A stretch of 64,000 nucleotides of DNA from positions 2,689,579 to 2,753,578 of the forward strand of contig CM049307.1 in NCBI GenBank assembly GCA_026874595.1. The letters run 5' to 3'. The translations under genes were made by a program, and so were the position numbers. Positions 30,491 through 43,110 of the stretch are shown piece after piece (positions within the stretch are counted from its first letter, which is position 1; every line of letters starts with the position of its first letter). This DNA comes from Sipunculus nudus. Its lineage: Eukaryota; Annelida; Sipuncula; Golfingiida; Sipunculidae. The notes below the pieces were generated by a model. The model had not been told where the DNA came from. It did no database searches and saw nothing but the letters and a program-made list of their open reading frames with translations.

Positions 30491-33400
30491 TCCAGTGGCA
30501 ACCAGACTTTTACGGGACAAAGCAGTGACGAATGAGCAGAATTTCACAGATTTTACTGGTGATATGACTTACTCATTACTAGACAAAGAAATGAAAATGA
30601 AGTGGGCAAGCAAAATCCACAAAGGAAACTTACGACCATAAAACAAGGTTGAGTCCAGTGGCGACCGGACTTTTACGGGACAAAGCAGTGACGAATGAGC
30701 AGAATTTTACAGATTTTACTGGTGATATGACTTACTCAATACTGGACAAAGAAATGAAAATGAAGTGGGCAAGCAAAATCCACAAAGGAAACTTACGACC
30801 TAAAACAAGGTTGAGTCCAGTGGCGACCGGACTTTTACGGGACAAAGCAGTGACGAATGAGCAGAATTTCACAGATTTTACTGGTGATATGACTTACTCA
30901 ATACTAGACAAAGAAATGAAAATGAAGTGGGCAAGCAAAATCCACAAAGGAAACTTACGACCTAAAACAAGGTTGAGTCCAGTGGCGACCGGACTTTTAC
31001 GGGACAAAGCAGTGACGAATGAGCAGAATTTCACAGATTTTACTGGTGATATGACTTACTCAATACTAGACAAAGAAATGAAAATGAAGTGGACAAGCGA
31101 AATCCACAAAGGAAACTTACGACCTAAAACAAGGTTGAGTCCAGTGGCGACCGGACTTCTACGGGACAAAGCAGTGACGAATGAGCAGAATTTCACAGAT
31201 TTTACTGGTGATATTATTTACTCTATACTAGACAAAGAAATCAAAAATGAAGTGGGCAAGCAAAATCCACAAAGGAAACTTACGACCTAAAACAAGGTTG
31301 AGTCCAGTGGCGACCGGACTTTTACGGGACAAAGCAGTGACGAATGAGCAGAATTTCACAGATTTTACTGGTGATATGACTTACTCAATAGTAGACAAAG
31401 AAATGAAAATGAAGTGGGCAAGCAAAATCCACAAAGGAAACTTACGACCTAAAACAAGGTTGAGTCCAGTGGCGACCGGACTTTTACGGGACAAAGCAGT
31501 GACGAATGAGCAGAATTTCACAGATTTTACTGGTGATATGACTTACTCAATACTAGACAAAGAAATGAAAATGAAGTGGGCAAGCAAAATCTACAAAGGA
31601 AACTTACGACCTAAAACAAGGTTGAATCCAGTGGCGACCGGACTTTTACGGGACAAAGCAGTGACGAATGAGCAGAATTTCACAGATTTTACTGGTGATA
31701 TGACTTACTCAATACTAGACAAAGAAATGAAAATGAAGTGGGCAAGCAAAATCCACAAAGGAAACTTACGACCTAAAACAAGGTTGAGTCCAGTGGCGAC
31801 CGGACTTTTACGGGACAAAGCAGTGACGAATGAGCAGAATTTCACAGATTTTACTCGTGATATGACTTACTCATTACTAGACAAAGAAATGAAAATGAAG
31901 TGGGCAAGCAAAATCCACAAAGGAAACTTACGACCATAAAACAAGGTTGAGTCCAGTGGCGACCGGACTTTTACGGGACAAAGCAGTGACGAATGAGCAG
32001 AATTTTACAGATTTTACTGGTGATATGACTTACTCAATACTGGACAAAGAAATGAAAATGAAGTGGGCAAGCAAAATCCACAAAGGAAACTTACGACCTA
32101 AAACAAGGTTGAGTCCAGTGGCGACCGGACTTTTACGGGACAAAGCAGTGACGAATGAGCAGAATTTCACAGATTTTACTGGTGATATGACTTACTCAAT
32201 ACTAGACAAAGAAATGAAAATGAAGTGGGCAAGCAAAATCCACAAAGGAAACTTACGACCTAAAACAAGGTTGAGTCCAGTGGCGACCGGATTTTACGGG
32301 ACAAAGCAGTGACGAATGAGCAGAATTTCACAGATTTTACTGGTGATATGACTTACTCAATACTAGACAAAGAAATGAAAATGAAGTGGGCAAGCAAAAT
32401 CCACAAAGGAAACTTACGACCTAAAACAAGGTTGAGTCCAGTGGCGACCGGACTTTTACGGGACAAAGCAGTGACGAATGAGCAGAATTTCACAGATTTT
32501 ACTGGTGATATGACTTACTCAATACTAGACAAAGAAATGAAAATGAAGTGGGCAAGCAAAATCCACAAAGGAAACTTACGACCTAAAACAAGGTTGAGTC
32601 CAGTGGCAACCGGACTTTTACGGGACAAAGCAGTGACGAATGAGCAGAATTTCACAGATTTTATTGGTGATATGACTTACTCAATACTAGACAAAGAAAT
32701 GAAAATGAAGTGGGCAAGCAAAATCCACAAAGGAAACTTACGACCTAAAACAAGGTTGAGTCCAGTGGCGACCGGACTTTTTCGGGACAAATCAGTGACG
32801 AATGAGCAGAATTTCACAGATTTTACTGGTGATATGACTTACTCAATACTAGACAAAGAAATGAAAATGAAGTGGGCAAGCAAAATCCACAAAGGAAACT
32901 TACGACCTAAAACAAGGTTGAGTCCAGTGGCGACCGGACTTTTACGGGACAAAGCAGTGACGAATGAGCAGAATTTCCCAGATTTTACTGGTGATATGAC
33001 TTACTCAATACTAGACAAAGAAATGAAAATGAAGTGGGCAAGCAAAATCCACAAAGGAAACTTACGACCTAAAACAAGGTTGAGTCCAGTGGCGACCGGA
33101 CTTTTACGGGACAAAGCAGTGACGAATGAGCAGAATTTCACAGATTTTACTGGTGATATGACTTACTCAATACTAGACAAAGAAATGAAAATGAAGTGGG
33201 CTAGCAAAATACACAAAGGAAACTTACGACCTAAAACAAGGTTGAGTCCAGTGGCGACCGGACTTTTACGGGACAAAGCAGTGATGAATGAGCAGAATTT
33301 CACAGATTTTACTGGTGATATGACTTACTCAATACTAGACAAAGAAATGAAAATGAAGTGGGCAAGCAAAATCCACAAAGGAAACTTACGACCTAAAACA

Positions 33401-34389
33401 AGGTTGAGTCCAGTGGCGACCGGACTTTTACGGGACAAAGCAGTGACGAATGAGCAGAATTTCACAGATTTTACTGGTGATATGACTTACTCAATACTAG
33501 ACAAAGAAATGAAAATGAAGTGGGCAAGCAAAATCCACAAAGGAAACTTACGACCTAAAACAAGGTTGAGTCCAGTGGCGACCGGACTTTTACGGGACAA
33601 AGCAGTGACGAATGAGCAGAATTTCACAGATTTTACTGGTGATATGACTTACTCAATACTAGACAAAGAAATGAAAATGAAGTGGGCAAGCAAAATCCAC
33701 AAAGGAAACTTACGACCTAAAACAAGGTTGAGTCCAGTGGCGACCGGACTTTTACGGGACAAAGCAGTGACGAATGAGCAGAATTTCACAGATTTTACTG
33801 GTGATATGACTTACTCAATACTAGACAAAGAAATGAAAATGAAGTGGGCAAGCAAAATCCACAAAGGAAACTTACGACCTAAAACAAGGATGAGTCCAGT
33901 GGCGACCGGACTTTTACGGGACAAAGCAGTGACGAATGAGCAGAATTTCACAGATTTTACTGGTGATATGACTTACTCAATACTAGACAAAGAAATGAAA
34001 ATGAAGTGGGCAAGCAAAATCCACAAAGGAAACTTACGACCTAAAACAAGGTTGAGTCCAGTGGCGACCGGACTTTTACGGGACAAAGCAGTGACGAATG
34101 AGCAGAATTTCACAGATTTTACTGGTGATATGACTTACTCAATACGAGACAAAGAAATGAAAATGAAGTGGGCAAGCAAAATCCACAAAGGAAACTTACG
34201 ACCTAAAACAAGGTTGAGTCCAGTGGCGACCGGACTTTTACGGGACAAAGCAGTGACGAATGAGCAGAATTTCACAGATTTTACTGGTGATATGACTTAC
34301 TCAATACTAGACAAAGAAATGAAAATGAAGTGGGCAAGCAAAATCCACAAAGGAAACTTACGACCTAAAACAAGGTTGAGTCCAGTGGC

Positions 34390-36918
34390 GACCGGACTTT
34401 AACGGGACAAAGCAGTGACGAATGAGCAGAATTTCACAGATTTTACTGGTGATATGACTTACTCAATACTAGACAAAGAAATGAAAATGAAGTGGGCAAG
34501 CAAAATCCACAAAGGAAAATTACGACCTAAAAGAAGGTTGAGTCCAGTGGCGACCGGACTTTTACGGGACAAAGCAGTGACGAATGAGCAGAATTTCACA
34601 GATTTTACTGGTGATATGACTTACTCAATACTAGACAAAGAAATGAAAATGAAGTGGGCAAGCAAAATCCACAAAGGAAACTTACGACCATAAAACAAGG
34701 TTGAGTCCAGTGGCGACCGGACTTTTACGGGACAAAGCAGTGACGAATGAGCAGAATTTCACAGATTTTACTGGTGATATGACTTACTCAATACTAGACA
34801 AAGAAATGAAAATGAAGTGGGCAAGCAAAATCCACAAAGGAAACTTACGACCTAAAACAAGGATGAGTCCAGTGGCGACCGGACTTTTACGGGACAAAGC
34901 AGTGACGAATGAGCAGAATTTCACAGATTTTACTGGTGATATGACTTACTCAATACTAGACAAAGAAATGAAAATGAAGTGGGCAAGCAAATTCCACAAA
35001 GGAAACTTACGAACTAAAACAAGGTTGAGTCCAGTGGCGACCGGACTTTTACGGGACAAAGCAGTGACGAATGAGCAGAATTTCACAGATTTTACTGGTG
35101 ATATGACTTACTCAAAACTAGACAAAGAAATGAAAATGAAGTGGGCAAGCAAAATCCACAAAGGAAACTTACGACCTAAAACAAGGTTGAGTCCAGTGGC
35201 GACCGGACTTTTACGGGACAAAGCAGTGACGAATGAGCAGAATTTCACAGATTTTACTGGTGATATGACTTACTCAATACAAGACAAAGAAATGAAAATG
35301 AAGTGGGCAAGCAAAATCCACAAAGGAAACTTACGACCTAAAACAAGGTTGAGTCCAGTGGCGACCGGACTTTTACGGGATAGCGCAGTGACGAATGAGC
35401 AGAATTTCACAGATTTTACTGGTGAAATGACTTACTCAATACTAGACAAAAAAAAGAAAATGAAGTGGGCAAGCAAAATCCACAAAGGAAACTTACGACC
35501 TAAAGCAAGGTTGAGTCCAGTGGCGACCGGACTTTTACGGGACAAAGCAGTGACGAATGAGCAGAATTTCACAGATTTTACTGGTGATATGACTTACTCA
35601 ATACTAGACAAAGAAATGAAAATGAAGTGGGCAAGCAAAATCCACAAAGGAAACTTACGACCTAAAACAAGGTTGAGTCCAGTGGCGACCGGACTTTTAC
35701 GGGACAAAGCAGTGACGAATGAGCAGAATTTCACAGATTTTACTGGTGATATGACTTACTCAATACTAGACAAAGAAATGAAAATGAAGTGGGCAAGCAA
35801 AATCCACAAAGGAAACTTACGACCTAAAACAAGGTTGAGTCCAGTGGCGACCGGACTTTTACGGGACAGCGCAGTGACGAATGAGCAGAATTTCACAGAT
35901 TTTACTGGTGATATGACTTACTCAATACTAGACAAAAAAAAGAAAATAAAGTGGGCAAGCAAAATCCACAAAGGAAACTTACGACCTAAAGCAAGGTTGA
36001 GTCCAGTGGCGACCGGACTTTAACGGGACAAAGCAGTGACGAATGAGTAGAATTTCACAGATTTTACTGGTGATATGACTTACTCAATACTAGACAAAGA
36101 AATGAAAATGAAGTGGGCAAGCAAAATCCACAAAGGAAACTTACGACCTAAAACAAGGTTGAGTCCAGTGGCGACCGGACTTTTACGGGACAAAGCAGTG
36201 ACGAATGAGCAGAATTTCACAGATTTTACTGGTGATATGACTTACTCAATACTAGACAAAGAAATGAAAATGAAGTGGGCAAGCAAAATCCACAAAGGAA
36301 ACTTACGACCTGAAACAAGGTTGAGTCCAGTGGCGACCGGACTTTTACGGGACAAAGCAGTGACGAATGAGCAGAATTTCACAGATTTTACTGGTGATAT
36401 GACTTACTCAATACTAGACAAAGAAATGAAAATGAAGTGGGCAAGCAAAATCTACAAAGGAAACTTACGACCTAAAACAAGGTTGAGTCCAGTGGCGACC
36501 GGACTTTTACGGGACAAAGCAGTGACGAATGAGCAGAATTTCACAGATTTTACTGGTGATATGACTTACTCAATACTAGACAAAGAAATGAAAATGAAAT
36601 GGGCAAGCAAAATCCACAAAGGAAACTTACGACCTAAAACAAGGTTTAGTCCAGTGGCGACCGGACTTTTACGGGACAAAGCAGTGACGAATGAGCAGAA
36701 TTTCACAGATTTTACTGGTGATATGACCTACTCAATACTAGACAAAGAAATGAAAATGAAGTGGGCAAGCAAAATCTACAAAGGAAACTTACGACCTAAA
36801 ACAAGATTAAGTCCAGTGGCGACCGGACTTTTACGGGACAAAGCAGTGACGAATGAGCAGAATTTCACAGATTTTACTGGTGATATGACTTACTCAATAC
36901 TAGACAAAGAAATGAAAA
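34390..36918 (+). repeat. Diverged distal edge of the 162-bp array
   Basis: Units near the downstream end carry more private changes than those in the body: 'aaaagaagg' and 'ggaaaattacg' near 34,520, 'aaattccac' and 'gaactaaaac' near 34,990, 'tcaaaacta' and 'caatacaag' near 35,113 and 35,276, 'gatagcgcagtg' or 'gacagcgcagtg' near 35,381 and 35,866, 'gacaaaaaaaagaaaat' near 35,447 and 35,933, 'gagtag' near 36,046 and 'agattaagt' near 36,804. The paired variants are 486 bp apart (three units), showing a local three-unit duplication. Greater divergence at an array edge is the classic pattern when unequal exchange homogenises the centre but not the flank. Confidence 0.8.
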
Positions 36919-38560
36919 TCAAATGTGAAGGTACGGGGAATAATAAAGAAGTTGCTAGGGCTTTAAAAAAAGGAAATGGATCAAGTCCGGATCTGGACTG
37001 ACTGACCACGGATTTTACCATTTTTTTTTTAATAAACACTGTGGTTGTTAATTCTTTAAATGCAGGGTTCACACATGGAACATTATCCGTCCCCCAAAGA
37101 CGAGGAGTTATCACCGTTCATCATATAGGCAAAGGCTCATAAAAAAATAATGTGTCGAACTGGCGCCCTATTAGCATTACAGATACTGATTGCAAGCTAA
37201 AAGCAAAAGTTTTAGCTCTACGTCTTTAGAAGGTTATAAATCATATTGTAAGCCCGGATCAAGTTGGATTTATAAAAAAAACCGCAATATCTCGACTTTT
37301 ATTCGTCATATATATCAAAAAGAGGGAGCAATCGTAGCACTCGACTTTAAGAGAGCATTTGGCTCAATCTAAAAAATATATGCAGCAAGGTCTTTAGACT
37401 GGTTCGGGTCTGGCCCATAATTCTAACACTGGACAGACGTATTGTATGAGGTAAGCGAGAACTGTATTCAGTATAACGGTTGCTCGCACAAATGTTCTCG
37501 GTTTTAAGGGGCGTAAGGCAAGGATGCTCCTTTTTGTCTCTAGTTTTCATAGTCGCTCTAGAATTATTTAATAAAAAACATTGAAGGTATACAACTACCA
37601 GACGAGAACTATGATATTAAATACATAAAAATCACGTTATATTCTGCTGAAACTTATAACCTCATTACATCAGCATTTTTTTATAAAACTGTCTTGACAT
37701 ACTGGTTAAAGCCTAATAAGTTTTCATTAATAAATTTATTGACTTATAATGTAATAATATACAGAATCAATCCTATTTTCTTTAAAGATTGGATCAAAGC
37801 TAGTGTAATATTTATCCAGGATATGTTAATCCGGGTCGTCATGATAAAATATGATCAAACGGTGTAAAAGATATGTGATGGTCCAAGTAGAATCCTGGAA
37901 TACAACGTGGTTATGAATGATATTACAAGCTGAAAAAAGCCATACAGATGGCGCCACAAAAGGTATTCTTCAGGAGCACTCAGACTGCAGATAAGAACTG
38001 AAAAAAGGATCAGCCCCCGTCTAAGCGGTTCTGGGAAGAAAAATGCCCTGGAGTAGAATTCGCAAAGAGTTATTGGCAAACCTCATATCATTGTTCAGGA
38101 TATATAAGACTCCAGGTACTAAAGTTGAATATATTGCATAATATTTTCCCGACAAAAGTTATGTTACATATAATTGGCATAGCTGATTAGAAAAAATGCA
38201 TGTTCTGTGGCGCAATTGAATATATCGAACATTTCTTTTATTGGTGTAAAAAATTAATGCCTTTTGGTTTTATATAGAAAATAATGTTTCATCCCGTTAT
38301 TAACAGACGTAAAATATTAAGCGAAAGGAGTGTTATTTTAGGTAATAGCACGAAGGACAGAGTACAAGATAGTTTATCAATTAAATACGCAAATTTGTTA
38401 ACAAAACTGTTATTCTTGGAAAAAAAAGTCTCTCAGTAGGTCAAGATACAACAATGGTATTAATGTTAGATTATTATTTGATATCGAAGTTTAATTTACG
38501 GAGATTTCTCACCAGTGAAGTATTAATGCTTAGACTTGCTACACAAATATAACTTTTTGA
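36919..38560 (+). pseudogene. Decayed LINE ORF2 fragment (reverse transcriptase to C-terminal zinc knuckle), continuous with the satellite
   Basis: This is a degenerate non-LTR retrotransposon ORF2. The last satellite unit stops matching at about 36,919, and the same reading frame goes straight into LINE-like protein: MKIKCEG, then VARALKK with GNGSSPDLDLTTDF, which resembles the conserved stretch leading into Tx1/L1-type RT domains (an EE-x-x-ALK...SPG-DGL-T-FY pattern). Further recognisable blocks are VPQRRGVIT (about 37,089), NWRPISITD (about 37,158), ALRL and SPDQVGFIKK (to about 37,280) and, after a frame change, RT motif A as VALDFKRAFGSI (about 37,334-37,369). The YADD block is eroded to YSAET near 37,630. 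Later pieces read INPIFFKDWIKASVIFIQDM near 37,770. A C-terminal C-x2-C-x7-H-x4-C knuckle lies at about 38,197-38,247. Stops include TGA at 36,999, TAA near 37,140 and TAG near 37,228. The product cannot be functional. The endonuclease part is absent and replaced by the array. Clade assignment is inference. Confidence 0.85.
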
Positions 38561-39766
38561 ATGTTATGTTATATATTGTATGGAGACATTTTCATATATG
38601 GCATTCATTTATACACATCTTGAAATAAAATTTTATATGTAATCAAAACAACAAAATAAACAACTGTAGCCCATGCATTGTTAAGATTAGAATTATGTGA
38701 TTCTGTGTAGTAACGTCATTTTCAGTGGGAATCATTCCAGATGTAAATTTACAATTTCTGTACAGCTTTTCACCTTGAATCCGTGATGGTTTTACAGTCG
38801 CACACGGTCGCCCGAAGTCCAGGGCCTTGCATGCGATTGAGGTCCTTGACAAATATTCACTAACACATGTAGGCCTACTACGTAACAAATGTAAAGAAAA
38901 TAAATGATAACCAAATTCACGTCGTGGTTGGTAGAGTGAGATGTGTACACGTGTAGAGTGGCACCACCAAAGTTGTAACACATAATAGTGACTAACAATG
39001 TTTTGAAAATCGAGATTTTTTTTTCTCAAAACTGCAGTTACAAATGTAAAATTCCTGTAAAAATGTAAATTTAATACGTCTGTACTGGTATTTGTTACTT
39101 TTACATGCACGTGCCATCTCATTTTCAATAATGTTTATGCAATGTTCTTTGTTTTTAAAGATTTTATTCTTTCATTCAGTATGTATGCTTATTGCGTATA
39201 AGTCTTGGCCATCATTGTAACAATTTTCACAAATAAAACTGGTACTTTTGCATTTTCTTCTAAGGTTTATTCCATGGACGGTTTCTTTTGTATGTATATG
39301 TGATATTGCTGATCAGTTTCTCATTTAACATGATACATGTGTAGGTGACTATTTGTCAATGACACCGACCACATGTTAGGCACTGGCTTGGGGCGAACGC
39401 GTGCGACTGCACGCTGTTCCGAAGTATGTTCTGAACGCTGTTCCGAAAGATTTTTGTCCACAACACCATACATATAATGGATCTATATATTAATAGCGTT
39501 ACGCGACTTGTGTGATTTTCCGTATCTCTTGAAGATTTTCGATACCACCGTACGGATTGTCGTGTTCGCCCGAATCCGTGATTGCTATTTTATTATAAAT
39601 GCTCTCTGCAACCTGTGGGCGAAGATAACATTCTATGAAAACTGTCCTAGAGCGACATCTAGTGGACAAATGTGGAACAAAGCGTAATTTCAAAACTTGA
39701 ATTCCCCTCAAAGACATGGATAATAGTTATTAGCAACACCTAAGTAAATAAGAAAATCAAAAATTG
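38561..39766. other. Non-coding spacer, no gene recognised
   Basis: About 1.2 kb between the LINE remnant and the 40-bp array. A minus-strand frame of 161 codons (38,643-39,128) resembles no family I know and has no gene-like context. A short direct repeat, 'gaacgctgttccgaa', occurs near 39,410 and 39,433. The phrase 'gcgacatctagtgga' near 39,653 resembles ends of interspersed repeats, but I cannot assign it. Confidence 0.5.
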
Positions 39767-42700
39767 CATATGCCCTCCTAAATAAACACACTACCAAGGT
39801 TTACATACGCCCTCCACCTACACAAACACACTTCTAAGATATGCATCCCCCCACGCCTACACAAACACACTACTAAGATATGCATCCCCCCTCCGCCTAC
39901 ACAAACACACTACCCAGGTGTACATACCCCCTCCACCTACACAAGCACACTTCCAAGATATACATGTCTCCTCCACCTACACAAACACACTACCCAGGTG
40001 TACATGCCCCCTCCACCTACACAAACACACTACTAAGGTGTACATACCCCCTCCACCTACACACTACCCAGGTGTACATGCCCCCTCCACCTACACAAAC
40101 ACACTACCCAGGTGTACATACCCTCTCCACCTACACAAGCACACTTCCAAGATATACATGTCTCCTCCACCTACACAAACACACTACCCAGGTGTACATG
40201 CCCCCTCCACCTACACAAACACACTACCAAGGTGTCCATACCCCCTCCGCCTACACAAACACACTACTAAGATATGCATCCCCCCTCCGCCTACACAAAC
40301 ACACTACCAAGATAAGCATCTCCCCTCCGCCTACACAAACACACAACCAAGATATACATGTCTCCTTCGCCTACACAAACACACTACCAAGATATACATG
40401 TCTCCTCCGCCTACACAAACACACAACCAAGATATACATGCCCCCTCCGCCTACACAAACACACAACCAAGATATACATGTCTCCTCCGCCTACACAAAC
40501 ACACTACCAAGGTGTACATGCCCCCTCCACCTACACAAACACACTACCAAGATATACATGTCTCCTCCGCCTACACAAACACACAACCAAGATATACATG
40601 TCTCCTCCGCCTACACAAACACACTACCAAGGTGTACATGCCCCCTCCACCTACACAAACACACTACCAAGATAAGCATCTCCCCTCAACCTACACAAAC
40701 ACACAACCAAGATATACATGTCTCCTCCGCCTACACAAACACACTACCAAGATATACATGTCTCCTCCGCCTACACAAACACACAACCAAGATATACATG
40801 TCTCCTCCGCCTACACAAACACACAACCAAGATATACATGTCTCCTCCGCCTACACAAACACACTACCAAGGTGTACATGCCCCCTCCACCTACACAAAC
40901 ACACTACCAAGGTGCACATGCCCACTCTACCTACACAAACACACTACGAAGTTGTACATGCCCCCTCTACCTACACAAACACACTACCAAGGTGTACATG
41001 CCCCCTCCACCTACACAAACACACTACCAAGGTGTACATGCCCCCTCCACCTACACAAACACACTACTAAGGTGTACATGCCCCCTCCACCTACACAAAT
41101 ACACTACCAAGATATACATGCCCCCTCCACCTACACAAACACACTACCAAGGTGTACATGCCCTCTCAACCTACACAAACACACTACCAAGTTGTACATG
41201 CCCCCTCCACCTACACAAACACACTACCAAGATATACATGCCCCCTCCACCTACACAAACACACTACCAAGGTGTACATGCCCCCTCCACCTACACAAAC
41301 ACACTACCAAGGTGTACATGCCCCCTCCACCTACACAAACACACTACCAAGGTGTACATGCCCCCTCCACCTACACAAACACACTACTAAGGTGTACATG
41401 CCCCCTCCACCTACACAAATACACTACCAAGATATACATGCCCCCTCCAATTACACAAACACACTCCCAAGGTGTACATGCCCCCTCAACCTACACAAAC
41501 ACACTACCAAGTTGTACATGCCCCCTCCACCTACACAAACACACTACCAAGGTGTACATGCCCCCTCCACCTACACAAACACACTACCAAGGTGTACATG
41601 CCCCCTCCACCTACACAAATACACTACCAAGATATACATGCCCCTTCCAGCTACACAAACACACTACCAAGGTGCACATGCCCACTCTACCTACACAAAC
41701 ACACTACCAAGTTGTACATGCCCTCTCCACCTACACAAACACACTACCAAGGTGTACATGCCCCCTCCACCTACACAAATACACTACCAAGATATACATG
41801 CCCCCTCCAGCTACACAAACACACTACCAAGGTGCACATGCCCACTCTACCTACACAAACACACTACGAAGTTGTACATGCCCCCTACACCTACACAAAC
41901 ACACTACCAAGTTGTACATGCCCCCTCCACCTACACAAATACACAACCAAGATATACATGCCCCCTCCAGCTACACAAACACACTACCAAGGTGCACATG
42001 CCCACTCTACCTACACAAACACACTACCAAGTTGTACATGCCCCCTCCACCTACACAAACACACTACCAAGGTGTACATGCCCCCTCCACCTACACAAAT
42101 ACACTACCAAGATATACATGCCCCCTCCAGCTACACAAACACACTACCAAGGTGCACATGCCCACTCTACCTACACAAACACACTACGAAGTTGTACATG
42201 CCCCCTACACCTACACAAACACACTACCAAGATATACATGCCCCCTTCACCTACACAAATATACTACCAAGGTGTACATGCCCCCATCTCCTACACACAC
42301 ACACTACCAAGGTTTACATGCCCCCTCCACCTACACAAACACACTACCAAGGTGTACATGCCCCCTCCACCTACACAAACACACTACCAATGTGTACATA
42401 CCCCCTCCACCTAAACAAACACACTACCAAGGTGTACATGCCCCCTCCACCTACACAAACACACTACCAAGGTTTACATGCCCCCTCCACCTACACAAAC
42501 ACACTACCAAGATATACATGCCCCCTCCACCTACACAAACACACTACCAAGGTGTACATGCCCCCTCCTCCTACACACACACACTACCAAGGTTTACATG
42601 CCCCCTCCACCTACACAAACACACTACCAAGGTGTACATGCCCCCTCCACCTACACAAACACACTACCAATGTGTACATACCCCCTCCACCTACACAAAC

Positions 42701-43110
42701 ACACTACCAAGATATACATGCCCCCTCCACCTACACAAACACACTACCAAGATATACATGCCCCCTCCACCTACACAAACACACTACCAAGATATACATG
42801 CCCCCTCCACCTACACAAACACACTACCAAGATATACATGCCCCCTCCACCTACACAAACACACTACCAAGGTGTACATGCCCCCTCCACCTACACAAAC
42901 ACACTACCAAGATATACATGCCCCCTCCACCTACACAAACACACTTCCAATGTGTACATGCCCCCTCAACCTACACAAATAGACTACCAAGATTTACATA
43001 CCCCTTCTACCTACACAAACACACTACCAAGGTGTACACACCCCCTCAACCTACACAAACACACTACGAAGGTGTACATGCCCCTCCACCTACACAAACA
43101 ATGCCACATT
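39767..43110 (+). repeat. 40-bp minisatellite array, about 83 copies
   Basis: A 40-bp unit built from 'ctccacctacacaaacaca' plus 'ctaccaaggtgtacatgcc' repeats head to tail. The spacing is exactly 40 bp through most of the block, as seen by identical phrases every 120 bp. Two main variants occur at the end of the unit, 'ggtgtacatg' and 'gatatacatg', plus 'gttgtacatg' and 'ggtgcacatg'. The plus strand is strongly C+A rich. Since 40 leaves remainder 1 on division by three and the unit has no stop in any forward frame, all three plus frames stay open for hundreds of codons (for example 40,718-42,982 and 41,472-43,121) and encode Tyr/Thr/His/Pro/Cys-rich repeats. These frames are a by-product of the repeat and are not evidence of a gene. 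Units near 39,780-40,060 are less regular, and one copy near 40,050 is truncated. Confidence 0.96.
41641..42240 (+). repeat. 160-bp higher-order repeat (4 x 40 bp) inside the minisatellite
   Basis: The rare variant 'ccagctacac' occurs at 41,647, 41,807, 41,967 and 42,127, exactly 160 bp apart. Each is followed by 'ggtgcacatgcccactctac' and then a 'gttgtacatg' unit. This four-unit block has therefore been amplified as a whole, about four times. Confidence 0.85.

Larger units (their letters stand above)
1..36918 (+). repeat. 162-bp (54-codon) satellite array, about 228 copies
   Basis: A 162-bp unit repeats head to tail from the first base to about 36,918. Units in the main body differ by only a few substitutions. 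Read in the plus frame, a unit encodes 54 residues that include TGLLRDKAVTNEQNFTDF and the segment ILDKEMKMKW. Because 162 is divisible by three the frame stays open for up to 861 codons (19,301-21,886), but it is repeatedly broken by shared variants: an extra base giving a TAA in 'accataaaac' (for example near 975, 3,407, 6,648, 10,861, 13,455, 19,127, 25,774), a one-base loss in 'ggactttacggg' (near 5,062, 8,303, 15,111, 16,569), an inserted base in 'gaaatcaaaaatgaag' (near 1,735, 5,950, 9,191, 15,999, 17,457, 24,104) and point stops (near 785, 1,397, 22,364, 29,011). Most unit differences change the amino acid (T to M, G to R, A to V, H to Y, I to L), so there is no sign of protein-level constraint. 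I read it as satellite DNA. The unit length is in the usual nucleosome-scale range for satellites. Confidence 0.97.

Noticed and set aside
1-36918. A series of protein-coding genes of 120-860 codons with 54-residue repeats
   Set aside because: No genuine starts, ends set by recurrent indels or stops, mostly non-synonymous variation, and frames that simply follow from a unit of 3 x 54 bases.
1-36918. Identity with the known ~160-bp bivalve satellite BIV160
   Set aside because: The unit length is similar, but I cannot compare sequences reliably from memory. A direct alignment would decide.
38643-39128. 161-codon minus-strand ORF
   Set aside because: No family resemblance, no splice or promoter context, and another frame is equally open across the same bases.
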